Origin: Epiperipatus broadwayi
Lineage: Eukaryota > Onychophora > Udeonychophora > Euonychophora > Peripatidae
Direction of reading: 5' to 3'
Assembly: GCA_028023455.1 (NCBI GenBank)
Contig: JAQFVV010000023.1
Location: forward strand, 2,101,501-2,165,500
Length of the DNA stretch: 64,000 nt
Below, piece after piece: positions 46,231 through 59,617 of the stretch. The notes under the pieces were generated by a model, which was not told the origin of the DNA, did not search any database, and saw nothing but the letters and a program-made list of their open reading frames with translations. How positions within the stretch are numbered: position 1 is the first letter of the stretch; each line of letters begins with the position of its first letter. Position numbers and translations under genes: made by a program.

Positions 46231-46698
46231 TATTATAGTTCTCCTTTCCCTCAAAAGTGGACTGTTCCAGATTCCTTTTTTATCTGATCGGATTAAGCAT
46301 TGTTTGCTGCTGGCCAATATGCTGATGTACAGCTAAACACATAGCCAATGATTAGTACAGGCCAATAAGCAGTGATGATCGCTGAATTCGAATAGCTCCA
46401 GTGAGATCAGGGATCCAGCTACAAAGATGGTACGCATTCTCCAGGCAAAGCCCTGCTAACCTAAACAGCAGTAAGCATTCTTAAGGTAACAATACACTAT
46501 TTGTCCACGCAACTAGGCAAGTCTACATAAGGACCAGAAACTTCTAAGACTACTGATGACTCGAGGCAAGCTGTTTGGTACGGCTGGAAGAGTCATTCTC
46601 CTTACCTGTGAGGCAAACTATCAGGTGTAGCTGGAAGTGGTAGATTGTTAAGACTCGGATCCAAGAGTCCACAGTAGAACTATATTATTCTGTATTAA
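46231..46698 (+). repeat. 3' LTR of element 3
   Basis: Begins TATTATAG (TG of the 5' LTR changed to TA). Matches the 5' LTR with several indels; for example TATAAATGGTCAGCC and neighbours (~43300-43345) are missing. The end near 46698 is approximate. Confidence 0.75.
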
Positions 46699-49340
46699 AT
46701 ATAAATATAATAAATAATTAGATAGTGAAATGCACATAAACATTAATTAAAAAACATTAATTAAAAAAGATATTTTGTACAAGTTTTAATTAAAAGATTT
46801 TTCAAAAAGAATAGATAATAGAAATATTTACAATTATCAGTTCTATTTTAAATATAAAACACACCTTTTTTTTATTTCAAAATCAGAATAAAAATATTTT
46901 TTATTAGACCTTTTAAAATCTTTATTTCATAATAGAATTTTATTTTAAATTCATTTATTTAACCCTTTATTATTCCAGGATAGTGTAGAAAAATATCTAC
47001 AAGTTTATGTCTATGTTTATTTCTACTTTTCCTTTCAACTTTATATATATTTGTGCACACACATTATATTATTGTGTGCCGTATAGCAATCTTGTTATAA
47101 CATGTATATAGTCAGAATATTAATTAATGTTTAAATGCAATAATTTTGTCCCCCAATCGTTTGACAAAATATATTATAATCTAACTGATTTTTTTCTCTA
47201 TTTATTTTCTCCATATTTTTTTTTTCATCTTTAAGTGATAATATGGTGGAAGTGAAACACTGAAGCTGAATTGAAACTTTTAAGCTTTTTATTAAAAAGT
47301 CAATGCTGGCAAAGAAAACAAAGCAAAAAATATATAATATTTTATCAATACAATTTCTTTCAGATGAATAATGATTTAATATTTATTCTGAGTAGGAAAA
47401 TAGAAGACAGTAAATTTTTTTTTGATATCATGGAAGAAGAAACTTTAATTATTTTGCTGAAGAATTTGCAAATGTTACAATAAGCTACCTTACAAAAATT
47501 GTTTTTATTTCACATTTGACAGTTACTTATGACCAAATAAGATTTCTATTGATATTAATAGCAGTAGAAAATCTTTTTCAATTAAAAGTGTCTTTTTTTA
47601 AAGAAAAGAAATGAAAATAAAAATACAGATCAAATAAACATTCTAATAATCTTTCAGCAAAGGTTAGTATCTGTATTAGGATTGCCCATAGTTTTGGAAA
47701 TCAACATAACAGTGGAAAATGTACACTGTTGACATGTCAGTATTCACATTGATTCACAAATGTGTGTTCTGCATGCTGATTATCAAAATCTTAAAAAATG
47801 AATGAGATATTAAAGCTTCAGCTTCTGTCATTTAAATAGGGAAAGAAAATATGAAAGGATGATTATTACTTTAAACTGTGACTAAAATTTATTATATAAT
47901 TAGAGGTTCTATTTTATTTTGCTTTCAGGGAAAAAATGTAAATTTTCATGAGGGTCACTCTTAAAAGATTTAAAAGCTCTCAAGGAGATAACTGCAGTAT
48001 TATGATTAAAGATTATATTGGCTACTAACAAATGACCAAAAAGAAAGAAACACTTATGGTTTAATTTTTCATAAATTGCCAGATAGCAAGAAAAATATGT
48101 TTAAAGCTAAAGATGTAATCATGTAATTAATAAATTTAATACCAGATATAGATATCTTACTTGTGATAAGTTTAACAAGCAAAGGCACACTTTTGTACTT
48201 TCATAAAATAATCCTGTTGCCACATATGCTAGCCCAAAAGGTTTAGGATATCTTAATGCAGATAAATCATGACCTTAAAGAGAGGGAAATAAGTAAATGA
48301 TAAAAAGGTCCCTTATCTATTGACAAAAGATTGAAATTTCTCAAATAGCAATTAAAACCATAACTTTTAGACATGTTTCAACCAGGAATGATAATGATTA
48401 TCAAGAAGTTGGGTATACAGTTTCAGCTTGAAATCCAAAGTCCATATTGATGATGATCATTCATTGGTTACTCAAATGTAGAATTGATGGTTCTAGAATT
48501 GTATGAAGATAACTGCTTCTAAAAATATAGTTTTAAACAGAGAAACTTATTTGATGACACTTAAATCGCATGATGACCTTTTATAAACTTTAATACAGTA
48601 TATGATTTTTAAAGTAATTGATATTTTATAAATATTGATAAATCACAACTAATTCATATAAACTAATTTGACTAAAATTTACTTGCTAAATAATTGATAA
48701 ATGATTATCTTAACCAACACAATATTATTACTGATCTGATTAAAACTTTGCTATTATTCCTGTGAGATAGATGGTTTATTTATGAGAACAAAAAATGATC
48801 AATATGCAAGGTTTAACTGATCAAATTATATCTTCTTGAGCAATTTATTTTTTATTTGAAATTAAGAGTTTTTCAAATACCATAATAAAAAATAAACCAT
48901 GATTGAAGTGCAGCATAATATTTTCTCCAAGGGTGTATGCTGAATCATCACAGATTAACCTGGAACCTTTACACTGCATCTACATACCCATTTTCTGACT
49001 AATATTGGATGACTACTTGAATTAGCTATGGCTCTGTTACGTAAAAGAAAAGTTCTTTTTGTTATCTGACAAATTTCAAAGATTCATCCAACTTAATTCA
49101 AAATCCAACGGAATATCATAACAAGACAGATGTACTAAACTTTACACTACATGTGAGTAACATTGCTTTTATTCTTTGTTTAAAATGACCTTTTAAAATC
49201 ATTTGAACAGAGATATCCGTTTTAAATAGATAATCTTAGAGCAAATTAATGCAGAAATATTTTGCTGTCAAACCTTGTAATTTTACTGCTAAGTCAGAGC
49301 AATGAATATTAATAGCTCAGGAGCTAACTCTTTCTGTTCT

Positions 49341-49414
49341 ATTCCAGTGTTGCCATCTATTGTAAGCCTGGGTAATCAGTAGATAAATTTTACTGTAGAT
49401 GGTAGCATTGGAAT
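49341..49414. repeat. Small foldback (24-bp arms)
   Basis: ATTCCAGTGTTGCCATCTA... (49341-49364) and TACTGTAGATGGTAGCATTG... (49391-49414) are inverse copies with about five mismatches. Pieces of it recur near 51068-51110 and 63600-63640 (GTGCCATCT, AGTAATCAATG). A dispersed low-copy family. Confidence 0.6.
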
Positions 49415-50799
49415 GGAATTGAGAAAGTTTGCATCTAAAAAGCATTGTGTAGGCAGGAATCATGTCATGTTTTTTTTATATAAATTTTTTGAGAATCTTG
49501 ATGATATTAAAAGTGTTCAAAAAAATGTGAAGAAATGAATAAAAATGTTGGTCAAAAGATAAATAGAGATATAATATTAAATATTTTTTCAAAGATAAAG
49601 AAAGTAATTGAATCTTTTAATAACGAAGTATCCATTTATATATTTTATTTGATAATATGTTTGTATGGAAAGTCTTTCCAAGTCAGTTCATCATTTTTTG
49701 ATTCAATTATTACATGTTGTCTTTCATTATTTCAAATTTTTTTATATATTTTCTTTGCTGAAAATTTCATATCCCAGTGAAAAAATAACCATTGAATTTT
49801 TTTAAAGTAATATTGATCTTATTAATTTGGTTAAATCAATTGTTTTATTTCCCATCCAAGTTTATATATATCAGTAATGTATAAATTGAAGAAAATTGAC
49901 CAATGAACTGAAAGTAAATAAAAGAAATTCAGGGAAAAAAGATTTGTTTATCTTGCAAAGGATACACATTTGGCATTCATACATTCTGCAGTTTTTAATA
50001 TAATGTATTCATATGGGACTGTTTCAGAATTCAGATGCTCAGTTATTAACAGCATTCTTTTTGACATTCTCTCTAGTACATGACAATTTTTATATTAAGT
50101 TTATGGAGGATAATAAAAAGGAAGATATGTTTTATTCACATGATAATGGATGTAATTTCCATGTCTAGCACTGAGATGTTTGACTAAAGACTGTTCTTAT
50201 TAAATGTAGTAATTGCAGCTGGATTAAGATGTAAGAATATATGTATCCATGGTTTCCTATAAAAAAAGCTTTATTATGAGTTGTAACTCCAAAAGTTGAA
50301 AAGGAAAATTACAAATCTGTTCTTAGCCTGATTAGTAATGAAATAAAATTCAAAGAGGGGGAAATATTGCTTTGGAGATTTCAAAGAAATGGATTTGAAA
50401 ATTCTGTTTGCATCCTTTTGATGACTAATCTATTCTATGTTAAGAGATTTTTTTTTTTTTGACAAACATTTTTTTAAACAGAATAATACTGTTTTTGTCC
50501 AGCTAATCCATAACTAATCTAGCTAGCCATTCATTGTGATTAGAAAATACCTATCTAACTATTCATAGCTGGAGGATAACAGTTTTAGATCAGTAGGATT
50601 GACCCAATGATTACTGATGCATAGACTATCACTACTATTAATGGGAATGTTCTGCAAATGTAGAATTCTGAGTCATAATTTAATCTGTCCAAGTTTTTCT
50701 GGTTTGTTTGCTTTTAATTAATTTGATTATAGTTTTTATTGCTAAGTTTAGAGACCTCTATACAACTTTTTATTAATTGATTTATATGTGTATAATTAG

Positions 50800-50932
50800 A
50801 TTTGGTGTTGAAAGTTAAAGCCTCTGATCAAAAGCAACTCGGAGTTCTTCTTCCCAAACTGCAAGCTCATTTAGTTCAAGCAACCCAAGGTATGGCTGAC
50901 TGTTTTCTACTTAAGGACACCCTTCAAGAGTG
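50800..50932 (+). CDS. HAUS5: HAUS5, internal exon (window exon 6)
   Basis: Acceptor TGTATAATTAG ends at 50799; donor GTAAGT at 50933. Two bases complete GAT (Asp), then DLVLKVKASDQKQLGVLLPK, LQAHLVQATQGMADCFLLKD and TLQEW, ending two bases into a Trp codon. In HAUS5 the matching C-terminal helix (human [20 protein letters not shown]...ELQGIVGDWWEQPGQ, as I recall it) ends in W-W-x-Q-P-x-Q, so the next exon should begin with G then TGG. I looked for an acceptor followed by GTGG through 64000 and found none, so the terminal exon is probably beyond the window. Confidence 0.75.
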
Positions 50933-53900
50933 GTAAGTCTAGTTTTCATTTTTAATAACTGTATTGCGTGTATCCAAAATAAATTATTGCATAGCTTTTT
51001 TAACCTTTATTTAGTCTTTACTGACATAGAATAATCTATTGTACATCATTATTCTGTTGTTATCTTTGTAAGCATGAGTAATCAATGATGACTAGATGGC
51101 AGTGCTAACCAGATTCCTAGACTTCTTTCAGGTTTTTTTCCAAATAATAGAGCTTGACTAAAAATATCTATCTAGAAACTTTTTTTTTTATGCTTTTCAA
51201 TCTGAAGTCATAATGCTCATCCAGCTGTTTAGATCTATATTGCCAAACAAAGAGGTTGGCTTGGGTTGAAAACTTAGGTGTTAAATATTTTCAAATTATT
51301 AACTTAAACATCATAATAAAAATGAAAGTGATTGCTGAATGGTAACCAGAAACTAATCTGGTGATCTTATTGATAATATAATCTGTTCTTTAATATTTAC
51401 ATGGATAGTAAAATGGGTTGTTTCCATTAAAACAATATTTAGTCTTATTTAAAAGAAGCAAAAGAAAGTGAAAAGTGATTATGCACATTTTATATGATTT
51501 CAATAAAAGTAATTTTATACATAAAAGAAATATGTTGCAACTTTTTCTAAATTATTAATAATTCCCCTTGACATCAGTAATTTTTATTATTATTATTATT
51601 ATTTTGCAATACAGATTAAATGTTAGTTGGAAAAGTCATATGTTAACTTCATTTTCATTATTTACTATTTTTTAGCCAAAAAGCTCAAAGATAATTGTAG
51701 ATTGATGATATCTAGGATTATTAAAATATATAGTTTCTAATCTAGTATCAGACCTATATAATTAGATAGGAAAGAATATTTGATTTCAAAATCTTAGAGT
51801 ACTTAAAAATGTCATATCATTTGCTTGAATGACATACCATAAAAAACAAATTACTGCTGTTGAAATCAATAGATACATATAGCCATATATTATCTTTAAA
51901 CTCACAATTAACAGACATGCATTTCGCAATATGATTATTAGCTCTATGATGTGAATCGATGTTATAATTCATTGTTGTAATAGTGAGAGATAAGTGGAAG
52001 AAATCATCCCTATTTTTTCCTCATTACAAAATACAACATTATTGAATTAATCATACTTTATGACAACAGAAGTCTCCTCTGCTTTAAACAATTGTCTCAG
52101 CACTAAGTGTAGATAGTTGTAAGCATAAGATTCCTGAATTGATTTCTTGCCTTTGGATGGAACTGTAGTGTTTTATGTCAAGTGTTATTTAACCTCATCG
52201 GCAACAAATAATCTAATAAATAAATCTCTTTCAACTATAATGTGTATTTATAGAGTTATGAATTTTAGTTTAGGACATGCTTATCCATGATATTTAGTTC
52301 TGAGCATGTGCATGGATATCAAAAATCCACTTCTAGTAGCCAATGTTATTTTTAAACATATATACAGGGTACTGTGATACAATTTATTTTAAATAATACA
52401 ATATAAATCATCAATAAAAATAATTAATAAAAAAATGGAATATAATAATACAGTTATATTGAAAGAGAGTCCATGTATAAAGTATATTCAAATATAGATA
52501 TAGAATAGTATATACAATGTGAACATACATATATATATATATATATTGAAACAGATACATTGTTTCATATATCCTGAAGTTCCCCCCCCCCCCATTTTAC
52601 AAGTATATAATTGAAAATAAAAGCTGACTCAGTTAGTGAGTGAAATTTAGAAAAGTAGATAAATAATTGACAGTGATTTAAAATCAGTTTTTCACTTATG
52701 TTATAAAAACCAAATGTGTGAATTCAAATTCTCTATGAAAAAAAAAGAAAATCAGTATTTAAATTTACAGTTAAAAATTAAATGACACATTTATTTAATG
52801 AATCTTTAACATTAAAAATTTGCGGTTTCAAATTAAAATGTTACCAATATAATATTTTTTTTGTTTGAGCTGAATATTTTCCAAATTAAAGCACAGAAAC
52901 GTTGTAATTAGTTCATCCAGAAAAGAAGTTAACACATTTTTGGAAAACACATTGGTTGCTGAGGGTGAGATCAAAGAGGATATTGCAAAACACCATGGGA
53001 AGTAGAAGAATATAAAGAGAAGAATCGATCAATTCCAGATAATTGGTTGATTGTGGTAGTTGCTTCACAGTTCAGGCTTCAGTCATTCTACAAAGAAGAG
53101 TTTAGATAATTGGACCTACTAAGTCATTCTACATAGAAGAGTTTAGATAATCAGACCCTACTAAGTTTGGAGCCACCATGGCCATTAATTAAATAAGTGC
53201 TGCAGTAAAGAGAAACCCGAAGTTATCATAAAACTGCAATATGCAGAAACAAATTATCAATATGATAAATGCTAAAATGTCTGGCTAGTAAGGAATAGCT
53301 CACTCTCCTTTCAACACCATGAAAGAAGTCATGAGGATGAAGAAATATGCCTAAGTGACCATCAAGAAAAAAAAAAAAAGGAAAAAAAAATTTTTTACAA
53401 GTGGCAAAACATCAAACATAAAGACCATCATGGAGATTTGAAAAGTAATAAAATTCTAAATTGTTGTTGAAACATGTTTAATTAAGATTTACGTAATTGT
53501 GTTATGATATAATATTATTCCTATTCATTTACTTGATAATTATGAACCTTTGTTATTACGTGAAATAGTTGTTTTGACAATTGAAATATTTAAAGGTATT
53601 TACAAAAATGTGGTAAGAAAAGCATTTCACAAAGGGTAAAGTGAAACGTAGTTATAGAGTTATTCAAAATAATTAATTCGACAAAATGATAAAATGTTCG
53701 TATCAAATTTAAAAATAGCTGTTGTAATGGGTAAAACCCAATATACATGAAAACAATTACATACCGAGACAATTTCTTATTGATAGAATAATATAAATGC
53801 TGACATTGTTATTAAAAATGAAGAAGGTAAACTGAAATATGCCAGTTGAAATTGTGAAACGTGATAATGAATATATTTTCATTCACTGATTTATTTATTT

Positions 53901-55119
53901 TTTAATTTGATAAAGTGATAAAACTTAATAATGTTGACTTGAAATTAGGTTAGATAATAAAGAGTATAAAGTAATATGTATCAATCTGTTAAAGTGCAAC
54001 TTACTAAACAAAGTATGGGGATTATAATGTAAGGATTAATTTAAAATAGACATATTGCGATATATGTATATACCGTAAGTGCTTAATGTGTAATGAAAAA
54101 AGAGTTAATATCTTTATATATATTAGCTCGCTTATTAAAAAGGATGTGCACCTATTTACATAAATTGAATATGTATACTTGGATCTAATTATTGACTATT
54201 AGATGATGAAATGAAAAGGGTTAATTCTGCTATAAATCAGCTTGCTTAGGATTATACTGCATTCGGAATTAACGGACATATCTACGAATTGTATATATAT
54301 GTGCATATAAGGAGAACATAAACTTACAGAATGAGAATTTAAATTTGTGGAAATGACATGGGAAGTATTTGTGATGTACACACGGATATGTAAGTTTCTG
54401 CAATATGAATGCTGGCTGAACAGGATCATTGACCTGGAGCTGCATGAAATATAAATTTAGCCTTACTGCGAAGATGATCAATGATGGACACTGTATGAGC
54501 ATCAGCAATGGAACCAAGCATCATAGAAATCACCAATGGAGTGGATTAATTGATCCATGGTAGCTGAATTGTCATTGAACTGTTAGAAAGAGTTATTATC
54601 CAAAGTATTGTTATTTAAATAAATTTTTGTTATAAAAAGTTACTATATCTTGTCAGTTTCATTTCGCGTCATCCATTTTTCAGTGTACTTGTTCACAAGA
54701 ATCTCATGATTCCTGAGCTGTGTCTGGCATAACCTGATCTGGGTGAGTAAGGTTGTAGGGGGTTGGAACTCTAGTGGGGCTGTTTGGGAAATCAAACATA
54801 AATTTCTAGCTGTTCTCTGTCTCGTTAATGCTACAGTCCCTGATGAGCAGGAAATATTGTTATAGGCGATGACATCAGCATTGGGTAATGCCAATCATTC
54901 TTTCCTTCCTGCAATATGCTCATCTGTAAGCAAATCAACTACCAGAGGGGATGGAAATTCCAGTCCAGTTACAATGTATATAGAAATACATTTCCGATAA
55001 AAATTAATTAATGGAAATTTTTTTTTATCTTTTCCCTGTGCTAATATCTTTAAAAAATATTATAAGAATGTATTTTCTATATCTTTTTAAATCAGAGATT
55101 ATAATCCCTTGGTGATTAT
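50933..55119 (+). other. Downstream intron of HAUS5, mostly unannotated
   Basis: AT-rich. Includes a TTA microsatellite (51585-51603), a TA run and a 12-C run (~52530, 52582-52593), and a GC-richer block 52900-53380 with a ~42-bp direct duplication (AAGAAGAGTTTAGATAAT at about 53093 and 53136). 54200-54950 is also GC-richer and resembles a decayed repeat of unknown class. Confidence 0.45.
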
Positions 55120-56230
55120 AGTGCTCATTTTCTACATGCATTAACAATGTTTAATTTTAATTGATAACTTTCTGCTTTTATAAATGCTATTGCATCCACA
55201 ATGGTGAATGATTCCCAGTATTCCATTAATTCAGCATTGCAACTATCACTAATAGTTGCTTGAATCTTACATACTAGGCAGATATATATGGTTTCGACAT
55301 ACTGAATGATACTTTGGTCAGGAGGTTGAAGTAGTATGGTAGTATTTAAAAGAACAGTTTGAAGACAAATGTAGTTTGGTATCAATAGATTTTGAATTTG
55401 AACCATTTCTGCTACAACAATTTTTTAACTTTGGGGTGAAAAAATCACAGAACCATTCAATAAATAGAACAGTTGTGATTCAATTTCTTTATTATATTAT
55501 TAGAGTATAAGCAGATGGTTTTTATCCTTGTTTTTGATAGCACAGAAATTCTTAGATGAATTAATAATTTCTGACTTGATCATATCTGTAGCATCGTCAA
55601 GAATAATCTCTTCCAGAATAACCCCAGTCTTATAACGAAGACTTAATACAATGGTAGAGCTAAAGATTTATGGATTGCACTTTAATTCTTTCACTTGTCA
55701 TACTTAACATCATCTGATCTTCTGAATGATAAACCATTGTTCAGAAAGATATATGTTTCCATCAGTTTTTTTTTTTTTATCTATTCTGCCAGAAATATGG
55801 CAGTTCCTTCTTCTGTAGTTTGATATTTTATAGTTTGTATCAAATTCTGAATATACAATCAACTATTTGCAATAAATAGCTTAACTTCATGATTGATTTT
55901 TTGATGCAAAACTTTTTTGTTCATATCCTACATCCACAAATGAAGTGCTTTTTGGATGTTCACTAAATGCTTTTTATGTATCATGGATATTAGTTTAGCA
56001 TTTTCAAGAATACAAGGAATCCATGTTTGAATTTCCTTTGTTACCAGTAACAATGAACATTTTTTTATATTATTTTATCACAAAGGAAGCATTTCAGGCC
56101 ACCTTTTTAAACTTAATAAAATTGCTGGCATCAGTAGCGTTATACTTTGTTGCCATTCCAAATAAAATTTTCAATACACACAGAAATATATATATGCAGT
56201 TCTTTCACTGGAGAATGTTTTAATGTTACT
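55120..56230 (-). pseudogene. Tigger/pogo transposase relic 1
   Basis: Minus strand, heavily mutated. From the right: IQKALHLWM near 55935-55960 (DNA-binding domain of the Tigger/CENP-B type), FFxPKxKKLL-like codons at ~55405-55440, then QPPDQSIIQYVETIY and WESFTIVDAIAFIKAES in 55125-55330 (catalytic C-terminal part; compare P-M-D-Q-x-V-I and F-T-x-x-D-A-I). Much older than the neighbouring Tigger. Its termini were not located. Confidence 0.6.
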
Positions 56231-56732
56231 GGATAAAAAAATAGACAACACTCTCTATACGTAAATGTGTGAGACAAGTAAATGGTCTGGAAGTAAATCA
56301 TATATGCATGTGTATTTTAAGAACTTCTAATTAAGTTACAATTTTAAAATTTTTTTATTTAATATTTTTGCAATCCATAAATTTTGAAATATCAGATACT
56401 GTGATCTTAGTGTATTATGTATAAAAAAAATAGTAGTAATGAAGTTTTTGTTATAACTCCTGATGCCATAGTTCTGATCTGAAAAATAAATGACTCATCT
56501 TTCTTAATTACATTCATATCTTAGTGCAAGATAACCTTACTTCAACTTTGTGCACTAATAATTTTTTTTTTTTTTTTTAAACCTGTGCTGTGATGTTTTT
56601 GAAGACTGAACGTGTATTGAAAAGAATCAGGTGCTGAATAAACATTGCAAACTAAGGAGCTTTTGATTATTTTTATAGAATTTATTTACAAAGAATCTCT
56701 TTTAAAAGAAGCTGCAAAATATTAGATAAATA

Positions 56733-58851
56733 CAGGCAGTCCCTAATTACAAACTTAATTGGTTCCTGATATGTGTTTGGAAGTTGAAATTGTTTGAGAA
56801 GTAGAGGTATGTAAAAAAAAAACATCAAAAAGGGTTTTCAAAATACAGTATTTATTTTTTATTGATTAGTATCTGGAGTTTTGTTTACAAATTTATCAAG
56901 AGTTAATTGAATTGTATTCTTTTTCTTCTCTTGATTTAGAATTTTGTAACATTCTGTATCTTTTTCTATTACCCTTTGTACAAGAGATATACACTCTCCA
57001 TTGGGATCACATTCTTCCATGATGGTCAAAAATTTGTCAAGGTGCATGAAGGCTTCATTCATATTCTTGATTGTCAAACTCTTAACAATAAGTTCATTAT
57101 CAGGTTCTTCTTCATTTTGTATTTCATTCATCTCTTGTAGTTTAATCAAGTCTTTATTTGACAGATGTTCTGAGTGAGATCTAAATTTAATTCATTCATT
57201 ATATTGACTATTTTAGTTGTGATATCTTCAGGAGTTTCTTCAATGTCCATCATTTGTAGATATATTTTTTCCAACAACCTTTCATTGTTGACTCTCTTAT
57301 TTCAGCCCACGCATCCCGGTAATATTTATTGCATTCCATATATTATAACTTTTCCAAAAATCTCTTAGTGTAGATCCATCTTTCTTATCAATTGCCTTGA
57401 TTGCTTGAGTCATTAATCTTCTCATATAATACCATTTAAAAATAGCTATCACAGTTTGGTCCATAGGTTGTATTTCATTTGTGGTATTGGGAGGGATAAA
57501 CACAACATTAACTTCTAGATATAAATTTTGCAGGGATTTTGGATGTCAATTGTCTAAGAGCAATAGTATTTTAAATGGTAAATTATTCTCACTACAATAT
57601 TACCTAACAGAAGGCACAAAATGATGTGAGAACCAATTTTGAAAAAGCTGTGCAGTAGCCCAGGCTTTAGGATTTGATTTCCAAATGACTGGAAGCATTC
57701 TTTTCTTTTCAATGCTCTAGGATTTTCTATCTGATAAATTAGTATTGGCTAAAATTTAAAATCAGCTAAATTACCTCCATGCAATGTTAATCTGCTTTTA
57801 GAAGATTTATGCCAAGTGCAACTGATTCTGCCTTTGCTAAATATATATTTGCAGGCATCTTTTTCCAAAATAATCCTGTCTCTCATCTACATTAAAGACT
57901 AGGCATGGAAAATAAGCTCCATCTTTAATGATATTAGAGAAAGTGGAGATAAATTCACTGGCAGCTTTATTATCTGCATTGGCAACTTCCCCAGTACATT
58001 TAATATTATGTATAGAATATCTCATTTTAAATTTGTGAAACCAGCCATCGCTTGCTACAAATTCAACAGCAAAGTCTTCTTTTAATTTTTTTCTTTTAAT
58101 CTTCATGCAAACTAAGAGCCTTAGCTTGAATAATTGATGAACTCACTGAGACGCCTTTTTGATGTTGATCATCAGTCCATAAAGCAAAAGATTTTTCCAT
58201 TTCATCCATTACTCTGACATGTCTTTTTGAAACAATCTTTGAAAAAATATTTCCGCAATTTTTAACATATTCCTTAATTTTGTTCTTGTTTTTCACAATT
58301 GTATATATTGTTGATCGGTTTAAATTACATGAATGTGCTATTGAAGCAAAAGAATCACCATTTTCAGAACATCTAATTATATCCATTTTTGTCTTAATCG
58401 TTTGGGGTTTATGAGACCTTGATTTCTTTTTAGTTGTATCAACACTGCTGTTTTTTCGTTTCTCACTCATGTTTTTAATTAATAAGAATGAAAAAAATTC
58501 ACCAAAACAGAAATATATACAGTATATATGTAATCTCATCGCACACAAATTACTTTTAAAAATAAGCACTAATCAAGACAGTGTGTGAGGATGCTAAAAA
58601 TAAAAGTAATCAATGTCAGAGAAATGGAAAGATTTACTGTATTTTATATATGTTTTTATTGTTTTCTAAAATATAGTTTTAATTATTTTCTTAATTCCAA
58701 AGTTTATCTTCCTTTTAAAACAATTCTATTACGAATGTATGTAAATAGTTTTTTTTATCATGTGCTTATATAAAAAAGATCTAAAGCGAAAAGCGATTAT
58801 GTAATAGCGAAATGTTTGTAACTTCAGTGTTCATAACTAGTGTACTTCCTG
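56733..58851 (-). mobile_element. Tigger (pogo-group) DNA transposon
   Basis: Left end CAGGCAGTCCCTAATTAC at 56733 and right end, read inversely, CAGGAAGTACACTAGTTA ending at 58851; both are flanked by TA, the target duplication of this group. The TIR type CAGGCAGTCC is that of Tigger families. Encodes one transposase on the minus strand. About 2.1 kb, near the usual length. Confidence 0.85.
56859..58470 (-). pseudogene. Tigger transposase, frameshifted
   Basis: Starts MSEKRKNSSVDTTKKKS at 58470. It then reads IKTKMDIIRCSENGDSFASI and a second helix-turn-helix ending at LWTDDQHQKGVS. After a frameshift at ~58100 it continues EFVASDGWFHKFKMRYSIHN, and VFNVDE carries the first catalytic Asp. 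Further shifts follow; 57503-57297 reads FIPPNTTNEIQPMDQTVIAI and DFWKSYNIWNAI; 57149-56859 gives the C-terminus (TIQLTLDKF). The order and motifs match TIGD1-like proteins (~590 residues). At least three frameshifts: inactive. Confidence 0.8.
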
Positions 58852-59617
58852 TATATGACTATATTTGTCTACTCATCTCTGATTAGATATATCCATTAAA
58901 ATTAACTAGAAAATATTATAATTATATGTGATTTTTTATGAATATTATATCAATTGTTTTTATTTTTGCTCAGAAAGTCAATTGACATCTGTTTATCTTT
59001 ATGAAGGATTGAAAACTATAGTTCTATTGAAATGGCTTAATTTTAGATTTTTTGTTGATGTTACTCAGTTGAGAATCAAAACAAAGTTTTTAAATCAGAA
59101 TCATCATTTTTCTACTGCTTAAAATTAATACTCCATTTTAAATATTAATGCAAACTATAAGCTTATTTTTTTAGCTGTATTTTTGTCTACTCTCAATAAG
59201 GAATGATATAGGTCATTTATTTGGGCTTTTTTTTTTCTGTGGTCAAAAAGTCAGACAATGGTGATTTGACACTTATTTTATCTTTTAGTGCCACCCTATC
59301 AAAAAAATGGCTCATGTAAATATATTCATTTACATCTTATAATCAAATTTTATATAAATCACCAGTTTTGTAATTCTTCTATAAATCTCACAATCCTCTT
59401 AGTCGAAAACATGCTCAGCATATCAGTTTGCTATATTTATTTTAAGTATTAAACAAGATTTTCTTAGTATACATGTTGTATGTATTATTTATATTGAATT
59501 ACATACTTTTGAGAAAAGTTTAACCTCTTGTAATTAAAAATACTTGCTAAAAATTTTGAATTTACTCAAAACTTGAACTTTTATTATCTGAAATTATTTG
59601 CTATGTTTATAAAAATA
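58852..59617. other. AT-rich, nothing recognised
   Basis: A 64-codon ORF (58928-59122) follows a T-rich CAG at 58971 and could mimic an exon, but it does not continue the HAUS5 frame. Confidence 0.4.

Larger units (their letters stand above)
43113..46698 (+). mobile_element. LTR retrotransposon 3 (Ty3/gypsy), reverse transcriptase deleted
   Basis: LTRs at 43113-~43645/43699 and 46231-46698; primer binding site 43700; gag 44422-45116; protease and integrase 45263-45856; polypurine tract 46220-46230. The order gag-PR-IN with a tRNA-Ser-type primer site fits the Ty3/gypsy group. RT and RNase H are missing. Confidence 0.85.
41324..50799 (+). other. HAUS5: HAUS5 intron between window exons 5 and 6
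   Basis: 9.5-kb phase-1 intron with the Penelope-type palindrome, a LINE ORF1-like relic and LTR element 3. 46700-50799 is AT-rich with only the small foldback at 49341-49414. Confidence 0.65.

Noticed and set aside
43090-46712. Apparent target duplication ATTAGATAG on both sides of element 3
   Set aside because: It does not abut the LTR start at 43113 and the 3' LTR end is uncertain, so the match may be coincidence.
52582-52593. 12-C homopolymer, and G run near 61526
   Set aside because: Simple homopolymers with no LTR next to them, unlike the G-rich polypurine tract at 7035.
53463-54650. Possible solo LTR (TG...CA with AATAAA-like end)
   Set aside because: No second copy in the window and no target duplication; boundaries arbitrary.
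54643-54894. 83-codon minus-strand ORF
   Set aside because: Less AT-biased than average but no family recognised; left inside the unannotated block.
58971-59122. Exon-like ORF after a T-rich CAG
   Set aside because: Wrong phase for HAUS5 (needs one base then TGG) and no W-W-x-Q-P motif.
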